A stretch of 64,000 nt of DNA. Origin: Wuchereria bancrofti. Its lineage: Eukaryota > Nematoda > Chromadorea > Rhabditida > Onchocercidae. Both the position numbers and the translations under genes were made by a program. Shown here in pieces: positions 24,327-39,300 of this stretch (the first letter of the stretch is position 1; each line of letters starts with the position of its first letter). The notes under the pieces are model-generated. The model made no database searches. It saw nothing but the letters and a program-made list of their open reading frames with translations, and was not told where the DNA came from. The stretch spans positions 8,974,479 to 9,038,478 of the forward strand of contig SSBO01000003.1 of NCBI GenBank assembly GCA_005281725.1, written 5' to 3'.

Positions 24327-27300
24327 AGGGTCATTTATTTCCAAAAGATGTACTAACTATATCAATTTTATCATTTAAATTATCATTTCTAGCATTTGAT
24401 AAGGCTAATGCATCACATAAAAATCATATTAAATCAGATTGTATCAGATTAGATCCGATCAAATCAGATCGGAACAAATCTATTTTTCAATATTTGTTTA
24501 CATGTTTATTGTTTCTTTTCCATTCCATTCTTCTTTCAATGCCCAATTTATTTTGTCATAATTGGTCTTAAAATTTTTCTATTTATCTAAAAAAAAAAAT
24601 CTAAAACTAGAAAACATATGAGTATGATATATACTTTCTCCTACTAAAATTAATTAGAAATCATTGTATTATAGTAAAAATTATTGTTTACAAATATAAA
24701 CAATAATAACGATAATCAGGAATCATAATTTTTATTATTGTTTAATTATTTATGCATTATTTTTTCTTCTGTTTTGCATGAAAATATTTCATCTAAGGAT
24801 ATCATAATATAATTTAATTAAGGCGAAATTAATTATTTAATCATAAATAGTTTAATTTTTGTTTAAATGACTAAATTATGAAATGATATGCTTTATTGAT
24901 TTTGTATAAACTGTAATAAAATGACATTGTTGACAGATTGCTTATCAGTTTAATATGCGATTATAAAAATTAGATCAAATTGCATTTTTCTTTTGTTTCA
25001 TTAAATTTCCATCGAAATTTTCAAAATTTTTATTATCATAATATAAACTGATCATTTGATGATAGCGATTGCAAATGCTATTGTAATTAGTTGCTTATTT
25101 ATTGATTGTAAAATTTCACTTTAATATTATAATTTAATAAATTAACCCATTCGATTATTTTGTCATAAGATTAATTTCATAAATTAAATGTTATTTATGT
25201 TTTTTTTCAAATTGAAACAAAAGAATACATAAATATTAATTAAATATGATCTGAATATAAAAGCATAAGCATAAATTAGAATATAATTAATCGATGATTG
25301 AATAAAAATGAGTATTATTAATTAAATACATATACGATTTCTTATCTTGTTGATATTAAAAAAAAGAAAACAAAATATTAGCAAATAATAAATTGAAAAT
25401 TTCATTTTTACTATTAATTGCATTTTTTTTTTCTTTTTGCTAAATTATCATCACAAAAACTTTTCAAATTTTCAAATTTAATTTCGATTCTTTTCAAGTT
25501 ATTGAATAAATCATTTCTTTGCCTAACTATTCAATGTTTGATATGACAATTTTCAATAATTAACAATAATTTCAACAAATTTTTTTAAACTAATTTTTAG
25601 TCTAACCAAAATTGTATATCATTTCGTTGAGTGAACACATTTTCCATTCTTGCTAATGAAATTTGACACTATGCTAGCTAAATTGATGATTAGTTAGCTT
25701 CTTCACAACTATCGATAAGCTTTATTTTCTTCTTTCTTTTTTTTTTTTGGATTATTATTTCCATTTTTTTTTTTCATTTACTCATTCATCCTCTCTCCCC
25801 TCTCCCTCTCCCTCTCTCCCTCTCTCTCTCACATAAATATACAATAATTTGCAATTAACAGATCACAAACATTTGTTCTGGGAATAAAGCTTTCCGAAAT
25901 ACCTTCTTTTTTTTCCCGAAATATCTTTTCGGAAAGTTTTATCGTCTATTTGATAAGGTGACAAAAAAAAAAAAAAAAAAAATTTACTCTAAAAAATATT
26001 ATGAAATGAAATAATAAAATGATTATTATTATTAGATAGAATATTAAATTGTATTATTTGTTGAAATATAAAATTTTGAAAATTTTAATTAAAATCAAAA
26101 ATTAAATACTACATTAGTATTAAAAATGTCACATAAAAAATGTCGCATTCTTTGTATTTTTTTTTTTTTATGAAATTAACGATTTTACATTTAAAAAATG
26201 TCGCACCCCCCCTCTTCCTCGCATTTTAAGTTATTAAAATAGCAATCAAATTGAGATTTTACACTAAAGATTGTAATATTTAGCAGTTTACTATAATTAT
26301 TATTTATGCCAATTGGGTGGCGACGATGATGACAATAAGGCGACATATGCAAATGCCAAGGTTATCATCACATCAAATCTTTACTTTCCTATTTTGGTGA
26401 GTGAGCATAATGATAATGATAATGATAACAGTTCTCTTATTAGCAATTTTTACCTCTTTTTCCTTTTATCTTTTCTTCACCGAAATTTTTACAATAATTT
26501 TTAATCATTATTTTCTTTATTTTTTATTTTTTAAATTTTAATAAACATTTTTTTTTTTTTGATAATATAATTCTTTTCAAATCTACTAGCTTCTCTTTTT
26601 TTTCGAAAATTTTAGTGGTTAAATTTTGTTTCAAATACGAAATGCTAATAGTTAAATTAATTGAATTTAATTTTTGTTGTTTCATTTTATCAATACTGAT
26701 TGAAATATTTTAAATCATATCTATTAATTAACAGAGTTTTTTAATTCACGAATTCAATTCAAATTTGAAAAAATATTTTAGCTAATGAAAATTAGCATAA
26801 ATGCAAGTTTTATGAACGAGAAAATGTAATTAGATATTAATTAATTAGCGTATTGATTATGAACTAATTTGCGCATAAACTTTTTTCCTTCATTGGCTGA
26901 TGACATTTATCATTTTCAAATGACATACATAAATTGATTGATGAATTATGTCATCGATAAATTGACAATTTAAAATTGATCCATCACAAATATTTGTTCA
27001 TTCAATTCTTCTCTTATTATAATTTAGCATTTCATTTTGTAAAATCGGATGACAGCATGACAATATGATAATAATAAATTTCTTTCTTTTTTTTTTTCAA
27101 ATAAATATGAGAATTTAAAAAAGAAGAAAAAAAAATGATGGCAAATAAAAAAAATAAATAAATATGATCAAAGAATAGTAATTGATGAAAATTATTTAGA
27201 TTTAATTTATTCATTTGTTTATGAAAAATTAATTAAGATACAATAAATTATTGATAAATATTTAATTTTGTTTACTTCTAACCTATTAAATTTTTTTTTC

Positions 27301-30300
27301 CAATTAAATTTGTTACTAACATTTTTTCCTTTTTTTTTGCACAAAAGTTATTGAATATAATTTACATAACAAATAACAAAATTGTTATTTTATCGTTGAA
27401 AACAAATGATAAAAAATAAACTATAAAATTTTTTAATGTAAAAATAAACAACAATAGCTAAATTTAAATATAATCTAAACAAATTTTTTCACTTCCTTTT
27501 TCTTTTTTCACTGCAATTATCATTTACTTTGCTTTCTTCACTATTCCAATAATTGCTATCTCTTCTTTTGATTTTTACATTTTACATTTTATTCAATCTA
27601 AAATTATCTTTCAAAAAAAAAAAGAGAAAATGTAGTTTTGCATAAAAAAGTTGAAAAAAAAACATTTTCTTCTTTTCATTTAATCAAAATTTACTTTTTA
27701 ACAACTGTTTAGGGAAAACAAATTTACTTTTTTCTTTTCATTTAACTTTTTTTGTTTACATTTTTCTTTAATTCTTTTTTCTTTTCATTCTTCTCTACTT
27801 TGTTCTCTATTTTTTTTATATGTAAGTTTCTTTTAAACTTACTTTATTAAATTTTAAAATTTCAGTTAAATAATTGCAAATTAAATTAATAGTCAAATTT
27901 TATTGAGGATTATGTACAAAGAGAAAAGTTTTTTAGGTTGTTTTGAATAAATTTAAATGAGTAATAGATAAATNTATAATTATTATTTATGCCAATTGGG
28001 TGGCGACGATGATGACAATAAGGCGACATATGCAAATGCCAAGGTTATCATCACATCAAATCTTTACTTTCCTATTTTGGTGAGTGAGCATAATGATAAT
28101 GATAATGATAACAGTTCTCTTATTAGCAATTTTTACCTCTTTTTCCTTTTATCTTTTCTTCACCGAAATTTTTACAATAATTTTTAATCATTATTTTCTT
28201 TATTTTTTATTTTTTAAATTTTAATAAACATTTTTTTTTTTTTGATAATATAATTCTTTTCAAATCTACTAGCTTCTCTTTTTTTTCGAAAATTTTAGTG
28301 GTTAAATTTTGTTTCAAATACGAAATGCTAATAGTTAAATTAATTGAATTTAATTTTTGTTGTTTCATTTTATCAATACTGATTGAAATATTTTAAATCA
28401 TATCTATTAATTAACAGAGTTTTTTAATTCACGAATTCAATTCAAATTTGAAAAAATATTTTAGCTAATGAAAATTAGCATAAATGCAAGTTTTATGAAC
28501 GAGAAAATGTAATTAGATATTAATTAATTAGCGTATTGATTATGAACTAATTTGCGCATAAACTTTTTTCCTTCATTGGCTGATGACATTTATCATTTTC
28601 AAATGACATACATAAATTGATTGATGAATTATGTCATCGATAAATTGACAATTTAAAATTGATCCATCACAAATATTTGTTCATTCAATTCTTCTCTTAT
28701 TATAATTTAGCATTTCATTTTGTAAAATCGGATGACAGCATGACAATATGATAATAATAAATTTCTTTCTTTTTTTTTTTCAAATAAATATGAGAATTTA
28801 AAAAAGAAGAAAAAAAAATGATGGCAAATAAAAAAAATAAATAAATATGATCAAAGAATAGTAATTGATGAAAATTATTTAGATTTAATTTATTCATTTG
28901 TTTATGAAAAATTAATTAAGATACAATAAATTATTGATAAATATTTAATTTTGTTTACTTCTAACCTATTAAATTTTTTTTTCCAATTAAATTTGTTACT
29001 AACATTTTTTCCTTTTTTTTTGCACAAAAGTTATTGAATATAATTTACATAACAAATAACAAAATTGTTATTTTATCGTTGAAAACAAATGATAAAAAAT
29101 AAACTATAAAATTTTTTAATGTAAAAATAAACAACAATAGCTAAATTTAAATATAATCTAAACAAATTTTTTCACTTCCTTTTTCTTTTTTCACTGCAAT
29201 TATCATTTACTTTGCTTTCTTCACTATTCCAATAATTGCTATCTCTTCTTTTGATTTTTACATTTTACATTTTATTCAATCTAAAATTATCTTTCAAAAA
29301 AAAAAAGAGAAAATGTAGTTTTGCATAAAAAAGTTGAAAAAAAAACATTTTCTTCTTTTCATTTAATCAAAATTTACTTTTTAACAACTGTTTAGGGAAA
29401 ACAAATTTACTTTTTTCTTTTCATTTAACTTTTTTTGTTTACATTTTTCTTTAATTCTTTTTTCTTTTCATTCTTCTCTACTTTGTTCTCTATTTTTTTT
29501 ATATGTAAGTTTCTTTTAAACTTACTTTATTAAATTTTAAAATTTCAGTTAAATAATTGCAAATTAAATTAATAGTCAAATTTTATTGAGGATTATGTAC
29601 AAAGAGAAAAGTTTTTTAGGTTGTTTTGAATAAATTTAAATGAGTAATAGATAAATCTTTGGATAATTTGAATAATTAAATAAATAAGAAACTGATTTAA
29701 GAGAGAATTAAATAAATAAGAAATTGATAACCAATTATAAGGGAAAGAATTGATAACGAAACATAGATTTTGAGTATTAAATTTTTGAACTACTTGACGT
29801 CATGTAAATTCTAATTCATAAATGCTAGAAAAAAATTATTTATAATATTTAACATTTTTCTTTTTTTATACTTTATCTATTTTCTTTTTTAACTATTAAA
29901 AATGTACAGAAATTACATCATTTAAAATTTACAACAAAATTCATTTGTGATTTTCAATAGATTGTAATTACGTTATGAAATCGTTTAAGTGTAATATAAT
30001 TTTAAAAAAAAAAAGATAGAATGAAAGAAAAGAAAAGAATGAAATGGAAAATAATAAATCAATTTGATTGTAATTAACAAGATTCAAGTTCAATTAATGA
30101 GTTCATAGATAATTTACAAACAATTAATCACTTTATCAGTAATATCTCTTCTTCTCTCTTTTATTTGATCATATCAATTGATATTACATTAATTTGCAAA
30201 TTTTATTTATAAATGTAAATGTGCAATTAACCCTTTCTTAATTAGCAGTGTTAAATAGTGATAATGATAATACTGATAATCACTGTGTTGGATTATTAGT

Positions 30301-33300
30301 AAAATTATTTATATTAAGATAGCATTGTGTGAAATTTTGAATCTACCATTTATCACCTATTTTAGGTCGTAAAATCTGAAATTAAACTGAAAAGCGAAAA
30401 GGAACTTTTTTCGTACTATTTTCATTTTAATATAATTTTTTTTTCTAATTTTTTACCCTATAGTTTCATTTTTAAACTATAAAATTTCATTAAAAATCTT
30501 TTAATATTACAAAGACAATGCTAAATTCAATTGATAAATAAATACATAAACAAATAAATAAATAAATCACATAGTATTATCAGTTGTATTACAATGATTG
30601 TAGTATGAAAACAATAATGATAAATTTTCAATAATAATCATTTATGTTATTTATTAGTAAATCATTTCAATATTAAATTTTTCGGCAAACATCAAATGAT
30701 TAAAGATAAATTTTAAAACTTCCGGTCTAAAAATATACTTATGGGAAATGCTTAACAATGAATTATTATAATCTTTTCATTTCTTTCTTTTTTTCTTTTT
30801 ATCAATCTTATCTCTTTTCATTTTTCTAATATATTTTGCTTTTGATCTAAACCGACTAATTTTAGTTGAATCGTTTCAACTCATTTAATCTATTCAATAT
30901 TTTATTATTTAAATGCAACACATTAGCATATATATATATGTTTGTGCACTTTTTCACTTCTTTCATATCCCTTTTAAAAAAAAAAAAAAAAAAAAAATTT
31001 TAAAATTAAAAAATTATATTAAAAAGTTATATTTGAAAAAAAGAAAAGAGAAAGAAAGATTGAATTAGAAGTAAATTGCATGGATAGATAAGAGGAAAAG
31101 TTAAAAAAAAAAGGTAATATTATGATGAAATAAACAAACTGATAAGATTATAAAATTTAAATAACAAATTTAGAGAGTAAATAAAAATGAAAGTGACAAA
31201 TTTTAGAAAAAAAAAAAAAATCAAGCCGCTTCGAAACAATTTTTTTTTAAGTGCGCTTTTTTTATTTTTATGAAATAATTTTAATTTTTGAAATTTACAA
31301 ATTGATGCAAATACTAAAAATGAATATATTTTTTTGATAATAAAAAATAGTTGACGAATGATTTCATTATTGAAATATTATGATATATTAGTAGTAGAAA
31401 TAATTTTGTAATATTGTTAGTATCACAATTTAAATTTTATATATTTAATTAAGATAATGAATAACTATAATAATTGGTTTCAAATTCAAAAAAAAAAAAA
31501 AAATTGGGAAATTATCATTTTTCAATCATTTGTTAAAAAATGATTTTATTTAATATAAAATCACTTTTTTTTTCGATTTCATTACTTAAAGAAAGAAAAA
31601 AAAAATTAAATTATAAATTGTAAAATTATAAATCGCAGAAAAAAGTAATTCAATTGTGTTAAATAATTTCGAATAATGAGAAATTTAATAGTAATGAATA
31701 TAATAATAATAATTTTCGATGAAAGTTTAAATCGAATTTAAATTTATTTAAGTGCTTTCACTCATATTTTTAATATTTCATTTTTCTTCTCCATTTTTTC
31801 ATCTCTCTTACTTTTTGCTCCATTTCTTTTCGTTTTTTTTTATTCTCAATTTTTGAAATTTACTACCAATTTTTCTTGTTGAACGAAATATATTCTCATA
31901 TATCGATTAATAAAACTAAATGATTGTAATTAATTTTTCAACAAATCAAAAAGAATTTTTTCTAATTTAAAAAAAAAATTATTTTCATTTTTTTTTTTTG
32001 TTGAAAAGATTCTATTTTATGTCACTTTTTTTTTTAATGCAACAATTAAAATAAAATTTTACATCGAGCAAAAGATGCAATTTATTTCTTATCTATTAAC
32101 TATTGAAATGAATCAGCAAACATTTATTCTCTTTGCAAAATTATTTTTTCACTTAAAATTTTTGAAANATTCTATTTTATGTCACTTTTTTTTTTAATGC
32201 AACAATTAAAATAAAATTTTACATCGAGCAAAAGATGCAATTTATTTCTTATCTATTAACTATTGAAATGAATCAGCAAACATTTATTCTCTTTGCAAAA
32301 TTATTTTTTCACTTAAAATTTTTGAAAAATTTGGTAAATTTTTTTAAAAAATAAAAAAACGAAGAATGTGTTAATTTTTTTTTGAAAAAAAAATTTGATG
32401 AAATAAAAACAAATATGTGTCATTGAAAAGTTTTGACATCAAAAGTTTCAATTTCTGATTGAAAATTGCACGAAAGAAAAAAAAAATGAAATTTCTTAAA
32501 TAAGTAAACTACAATAAATCACTGCTATTTTTGTTTTTTTTTTCAAAATTATTTAATTTAAAATAATTTTTAAAATAAATTTAATATATTTTTTTTAAAT
32601 GAATTTAAAGCAAGAAGAAACTATTTTTAATTAATTTATATTTTAATTAATTAATTCTATTTTTTTTGGCATACATCTCGCTTTGATCAAGTCCTTTTAC
32701 TTTTATTATTTCACTATAGTAATTATTGATTAATGTTATTTTAAAAAAAAATCCAATGATCATCTTATTAAATTTAAAAATTGAAATAAGTGAAAATTTT
32801 TGGCTTATATATCTAAATTTGATGTTTTAAAATTAAATTGCTTGTTTTTATTTATTTCGTCATTTTTTAAATAATTTTCGAAAAGTTTAATTCTTTCCTT
32901 TTTTTGAAAAAAAAACTTAAATAAAATATAAAAGATTCACAGCACTTTTGATTTTTTTTTTTTATTCATTTAATTTCTTATCATATATACTAGAAAAAAT
33001 GCACTGTGTCATTTAAAATGATGATGAATTTTATTTACATAGCTGTTAAGTAAACGGAAATCACTTTGCTTTTTTAAAGTAAACAAAAAAGAAAAAAAAA
33101 GAAGTGAAAAAAAGCGAATAAAATTTCATCAAATTTTCTTCAATAAAATATTCATTACCTCGTATAATCTATTATATTTAGCAATAAAATATTTGTTTGA
33201 AAAATAAAAGTTAAGAAAAATTCTTTCAACATTACCTAAAATTTATTAATTTAATTTTTTCTTTTTTGCCCTAGTTTATTGATAAACAATTTAATTTCAT

Positions 33301-36300
33301 TTTTCTTTCTAATTCTATAAAAATTTGATAAAATGATGAATGTAAATAACGAAAAATATTTTTGATTTTTGATTTTTTTTTGGTCAAAATAAAATTTTGA
33401 AACATTTTTTTAATTTTTAATTTAATAATATAATAAAATTAGGTAAAATTAATGAAATTGGGTAAGTTTTTTTTGGATAGCTAAAAACATTGGGTAAGTA
33501 GAATTAGACTAAATTTGGGACTGAAATATGAATGAATCATTTTGTAATTGTCCGATACTTTCAATACAGACAAAAATTATTGGAATGTTAGCTTAGCATC
33601 ATCGTACATTCTGATTTTGATCAACTTTAAAAGAATGACGAATGATTGTAAAAAGAAAGAATAAAAAAAAAGAAGAAAAAAAAATGAAAGAATGAAAAAA
33701 AAAAAGAAAAAAGAAAAAAATGGAAAATGAAAAAAGAAAAAAGAAATGGTTTAGGACAGATTAGTAATACTACAATTTTTACATTTATTATTATAATTAT
33801 CATACACGTTAATACTAGTTTTGTAGAATAATTCATTAAAAAAATAAACAATTGATTTTCTTATTTATTAAAATTTATTCAGTTTAAATTAAATTTTAAT
33901 CTGATAATATTTATTTAGGATAAACTAAGTTTTTGTTTTTTCACTTTTTCTTTTCAATATAAATATGATTAATTTTAAATGTTAAAAAAAAAAAGTTTTC
34001 AAGAATGAAATAATTTTATTCGTAAATTTAAAGACTAATTTATGTTCGTAATTTTTAGTTTGATATACGAACAAAAAAAAAAAAATTGTTTATCTGAAAA
34101 TTTTCGTTTTTTTTCATTCTTTCCGTGTACTTTTTTAATATATTTTTTGTTTGGTTTTTTTCACATTTTTCCAAATTCTTTTTTTAAAACAAATTTTAAA
34201 TGTTTGAAAAAAAATTTTCAAGAATGAAATAATTTTATTCGTAAATTTAAGACTAATTTATGTTCGTAATTTTTAGTTTGGTATGCGAACCAAAAAAATA
34301 AGAAAATGTTTTCGTTTTTTCATTCTTTCTGTGTACTTTTTTAAATATATTTTCTGTTTGGTTTTTTCACATTTCTCCAAATTTTTTTTTAAAACAAATT
34401 TTAAATGTTAAAAAAAAAGTTTTCAAGAATGAAATAACTTTATTCGCTCATAATTTTGAGTTTAGTATGTGAACAAAAAAAAAAAAAAAAATGAAATTGC
34501 CTTACCTTAAAATTTTCGTTTTTTCCGTATGCTTTTTTTTTGAAAGTTTTTCTTATATTTTTTCAAATTTTTTTAAACTTTTAAGAAATTCCTTATCGTA
34601 GAATCAATCAATGTTGAATTTTTTTTCTTTGCCGTCATTTTTCATTTTGTTATATTTGAATGAATAATATAGTTAAAGAATGCGGAAATGATAAAAATTA
34701 TCAGTGCGGAAGGCGGAAGCTTTTTTCATTAAGTAGTTTTATGTGCAAATCACTGATAACAATTATCATTTCTTCTCTTTCTCGTCTACTTTACATATTT
34801 AAAAAGATATTAATATATGCTCAAATTGACAATTCCTTTTTTCCTTTTCGTATAATTCTATTAAAATAACATCCATTTTAATAAAATTTTGAAGAAAAAA
34901 AAAACATTTATTTAAAAAAATTTTTACATAATCTAAATTGTATTATAATTATTCTTCAAATACATTAAAAAGAAAGATTATAGTTATAACTGTTAATTAT
35001 TATTATTGCTATTGTTATTACTATTATTGTTATTATTATTATCATTATTATCAATTATTATCTATTATTATTATTGTTAAAACTTCTTCCTTTTTTCGTA
35101 CATTTTATGCATGAATGATTAGAAAAATTTTAGGTAAAAAAAAGGATTAGGTTTTTTCATTTTTTTCTGAGAAATAACAAAAACAAAAACAAAAACATTT
35201 CTTTCAAATAATGCATAAAATGAAATTTTTTTTTCTTTTATTATTTCATTAGCAAAAATTTTTTCAAAATTTTCACAACTTCATACCTCTCATTTAATTA
35301 TTATCAAAAAGTTAATTAATTACGACTTTTAATTCTAATTTTATAATTAATTGATTAATATATTTTAAAAATTTAAATTGAATAAATTAATAATTGTAAT
35401 ATATTTGTGATATTATAGGTTGTTGCATATTACAACGTAAATAATATAAAGCTTTATGCATTACATCGTAAAAAATTTAATTTTTTTCATGATTCACTCT
35501 ACCAATTTTCCGATAAAAAGTGCACATACACATACACGCATACATGCATGCATGCATGCATGCATGCATACATGCATGCACTTTTTTGCTCAAATTTTTA
35601 TTTCTTACATTTATTTGATCATTTTGCTTCTTTCATGGCGCTTTCATTACCATTTACTTTTTTTTTTCTGTCAAATTTTGGTTCCAACTTTGTATTTACT
35701 TTTAGATTATCATATATATCATTAAGTTTTATACTTGTTTCTTTTTTTTTCGTCTAATTAATTAGTTAATTAATTTGTGAAACAACGCATAGCAATAGAA
35801 AATTGTATTGAATTTTAAAGTAATTTCTTTTTCTCAAATAATAACTTTTAAGTTCTTTTTGCCCATTTTTTTTTTTGCTTAGATTGTATTTTTTTATCAT
35901 TTAAAATTGTCACTCATTTTAAGCTGTAGGTGACACGCAATATATTCAAATTTTAATGTATTATTTATTGAATAGCATTTACAAAATTGACGAAAGTTTC
36001 AAAAATTTTTAAATTTAACTCTAAAAATGAACGCAATGTTATGAATTGAAAAATTAATTCAATTCATTGTTCATACAATTATTTATTTAATAAGCATCAG
36101 TGCTAATGTGATGCTTTGCATTAGTTATTCTTTTTTAATTAAAAAAATATGTGAACTTTGACCCATCTAGTAATATTAATTAAACAAATTTTATTGTTAA
36201 AATCATAGTATAATGAAGGATTGTAATACAAAAAATGATGATAATGCAAAGGATAATTTTGCATAATTTTTGATCTTTTAACTGATAATATCAATTTATT

Positions 36301-39300
36301 ATTTTACGAATTATTTGCATATTTGTTGACCTTTTAACTGAATTATATCAATTGATTATTTTGATAATTAAATATAAAAAACAGTGTTAATTGCTAGTAA
36401 TTTTTAAAATAAGAGAAAATAAATCTAAATAAATTGGTTTGCTAATTCTAATAAAATTATGGAAATATTTAAAAAAAATTACATGTGAAATTTAAAAAAA
36501 TGACAAATTAATAATGAAAATATTTTTGAAGTGCAATAAAAAATTCATTTTACAGATATTTTGAATGGTCATTTGGGTGCAATTCTTTCGCTACTTTACG
36601 GTTTATCAGTTTATAAGCAACGAATTAAACAATCTGTACGAACCGCAGCTGTGACCACTACTGGTATGCTGTAATAATGTTTGAAAAAAGATGAGAAAAA
36701 TAAACTATCAATATTTAATTTTAAAATATTTTGTTAAATTTGAAAAAGAAAAGCAATTTTTTTTAATATTTAAAAAGTATTATTTGATATATTATATATA
36801 ATATAAGCTATTATTTCAATATTTTAAAAAACAAAATTTAAATATTCAAAAAAAAAAAAAAAATTTTGATGGTTTATTTCAAAGTATTTTTGTTGCATTT
36901 TTGTTGAAAAGGAAATTTTTTTTGGATATTTAAAAAAAAAAAACTTTGATGAATTTTTTTTAAACTTTTGCTCATCATTTTTATTTTTTTCTAAAGATAA
37001 TTTTTTATCTAAAATTTTTATCTAGAATTGATACTGACACTTTAACTCGTCATGTAATTAGTTTTAACGAAAAAAAAATGGAAATTGAAAAAATCATTTC
37101 TTGTATCAAAAAAAAAAAAATTTGAAAAAAGTGGCAAGAATTATATTTCAATATTTATCTTTTGACTTTTTGAATTATATGTAATGCATATTAGATATAA
37201 TACTTCTTATTTGCATTTATCAAAATTCTTTATTATCATAACGTTATCATAACCTTCCCTATGTGTTATCATAAAATTATCAGTAATTTATGTGTTATAA
37301 AATAAAATTTACCTACCATTTTGACTAATATTTCCTTTTCAATTATTTATAAATTTTGTTCTTTGTTAGTAATAAAACTAATTAAAGTAAATAATTAAAG
37401 TTTTTTTATAATTTAATTTCTGTTACAAATACTTTATTTTAAGTGCTTTATGTTTTTTTTTTTACGAATGCTTTATTTTAAGCTTACACATTTTAAATTT
37501 AGTAATTAATTATTATTTTAGCAACTGTGCGATCTTCTGAATCATCCACTACTACTTCTCAAGTAGTACAACTAAAATCGAAGAAAAATAATACAGGAAA
37601 AACTTCCACAACACCAACAATGCCTCCTAGCAGCAAGTCAGTATTAAATTTTCATGAAATTTCGTTTTTTTTTTCTTTTTAAGAAAATTCAAACAATTTT
37701 TTCTTAGTAAAATATCCTTCGGCTCAATTTCATTTGCAAATTGTAAAATTCAAAAATATTAGTGTAAAATTAAAATTTGCTATCTTCGTAAATAATAACT
37801 ACATGTAAAATTATTTATAATTGCATTATTTATAATCTTGTTTTTGTTTTAAAAAAATTAGGATAAAACAATTTGAAATAAGAAAAAAAAACGAAAAATT
37901 TTTGATAAAAAAAAAAACGGAAACGTGGCAAAATTTATGAATGATATTTGAAATTTTGAAATAAAAAAAAAAAATTGAAATTTTAGAGAGAAAAAACGAA
38001 AAAAAAAGGTGGAAAAAATGACATGCAAAATTGTCAATTTTGTTTTTCACCAAAATTTGCTACCATCAATCACTTTACGCCTACTAAAATTTCTTATTTA
38101 AAAATTTGATGCTTTTTTTTTATTTATGCTAAAATGAATATAATTAGGAATTACTAAGAGATTTTAAAACTTATAAATAAATCTTTAAAAGCAAAAGTAC
38201 TTTTTCATCATTGAAAAAAAGAAAAAATGAACTTCTGAAATGAGTAGAAAATTTATTTGAAAAAGATTGCCTTTATGTTTTATCCTATTTAGAGAGGTTG
38301 ACATACCAGTTGACAAAGCATAGTCTCTCATCTTTTTTGAATAACAAATTTTTCTCTATCGTTTTCATTTGCTACCCTTTTGATAAATGCCCTCTTCTCT
38401 TGTTACCCATCCATTTTGGGCTTCTTTTCCCATTCCAAACGAAATTTGTGGCAGCCAATAGTTTAAAACATTTTCATAAAATTTTTTTTTTTTTTTTTGC
38501 AAAACAACAGGCAGTACCAGCATTAGCATTAACACTATATTTCCCATTTTATTCTTTCTTTTTTTCATCTTTCATATCTTCTCAAATCGATCTCGATCTC
38601 GAGAATGAACGCTTAGCATTATTATTGTATTAATTTAATTTCAAATAATTCATTTCATTCTTTCATATTTTATTATTCACTATTCATAATAATCTAATTA
38701 TTATTTTCTGGTTAATTTTCTGTCTTTTTTTTTCTTTTTATTCATCTAAAATAAAATTTTGCTACAATCTAATTAATTAATATTTTATTAGTCTGAAAAA
38801 GAATTGAATATCATAGTGTACTATAAATTCAATTGGCTATTTTATTGATTCAACTGCTATTTCCCGAGAAAATTTTTATTTTTCCAATGATAATTGTTAT
38901 ATCAAAAAAAAAAAAGAAAAAATAAGCTTCTTATTTAGCAAATATTAAAATGCATAATTTTTAGTTTTTTTTTTTTATCAATATTCTCGAAATATTGATC
39001 AAAATAGCATATATTGCTTTTCCCCGAAATTTTTTCTTTTTTTTTTTTGCTCATTTGTAAAAGATCAATCTTCAATTGATCATTTTCAACTTTTGATGAT
39101 CGATCATTTATTTCATCAAATTAGTTTCAATCATTTCTTTCTTCAGAAAATTTCATATTGTATTACTTTTTATCAAACTTTAGACTTTTATAAATTTTTA
39201 GGAAAAATAAAATCCAATATAATTGCTTGTTACCTTTATTGCTTTATAACCTGTATTTGAAGTTATATAATAAAATCATTTAAATTTATTTGTTAAACTA

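Larger units (their letters stand above)
22242..36555 (+). other. unc-53: unc-53 intron 4 (14.3 kb as assembled)
   Basis: The largest intron. Contents: an N seam in poly-T (23605); a 25-bp GTTTGGTGACAAAATTGC repeat (23860-24005); (TC)n runs near 24300 and 25800; the 1682-bp duplication around N 27974; the 159-bp duplication around N 32168; an ETS-type site (30718); a 205-221 bp tandem repeat (33971-34600); and an (ATGC)n run (35541-35580). No separate gene was found. True length is probably about 12.5 kb after collapsing the duplicates. Confidence 0.7.

Noticed and set aside
24295..24330. (TC)n plus ATTTTAGGG as a strong acceptor and hidden exon
   Set aside because: The sequence after the AG does not stay open in the phase required between exons 4 and 5 and has no UNC-53-like content.
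26313..26504. Asp/Asn-rich open frame with GTGAGT donor, repeated at 27996
   Set aside because: Doubling is explained by the contig seam; no ATG start, no acceptor in phase, no homology recognised. It may be a conserved non-coding block at most.
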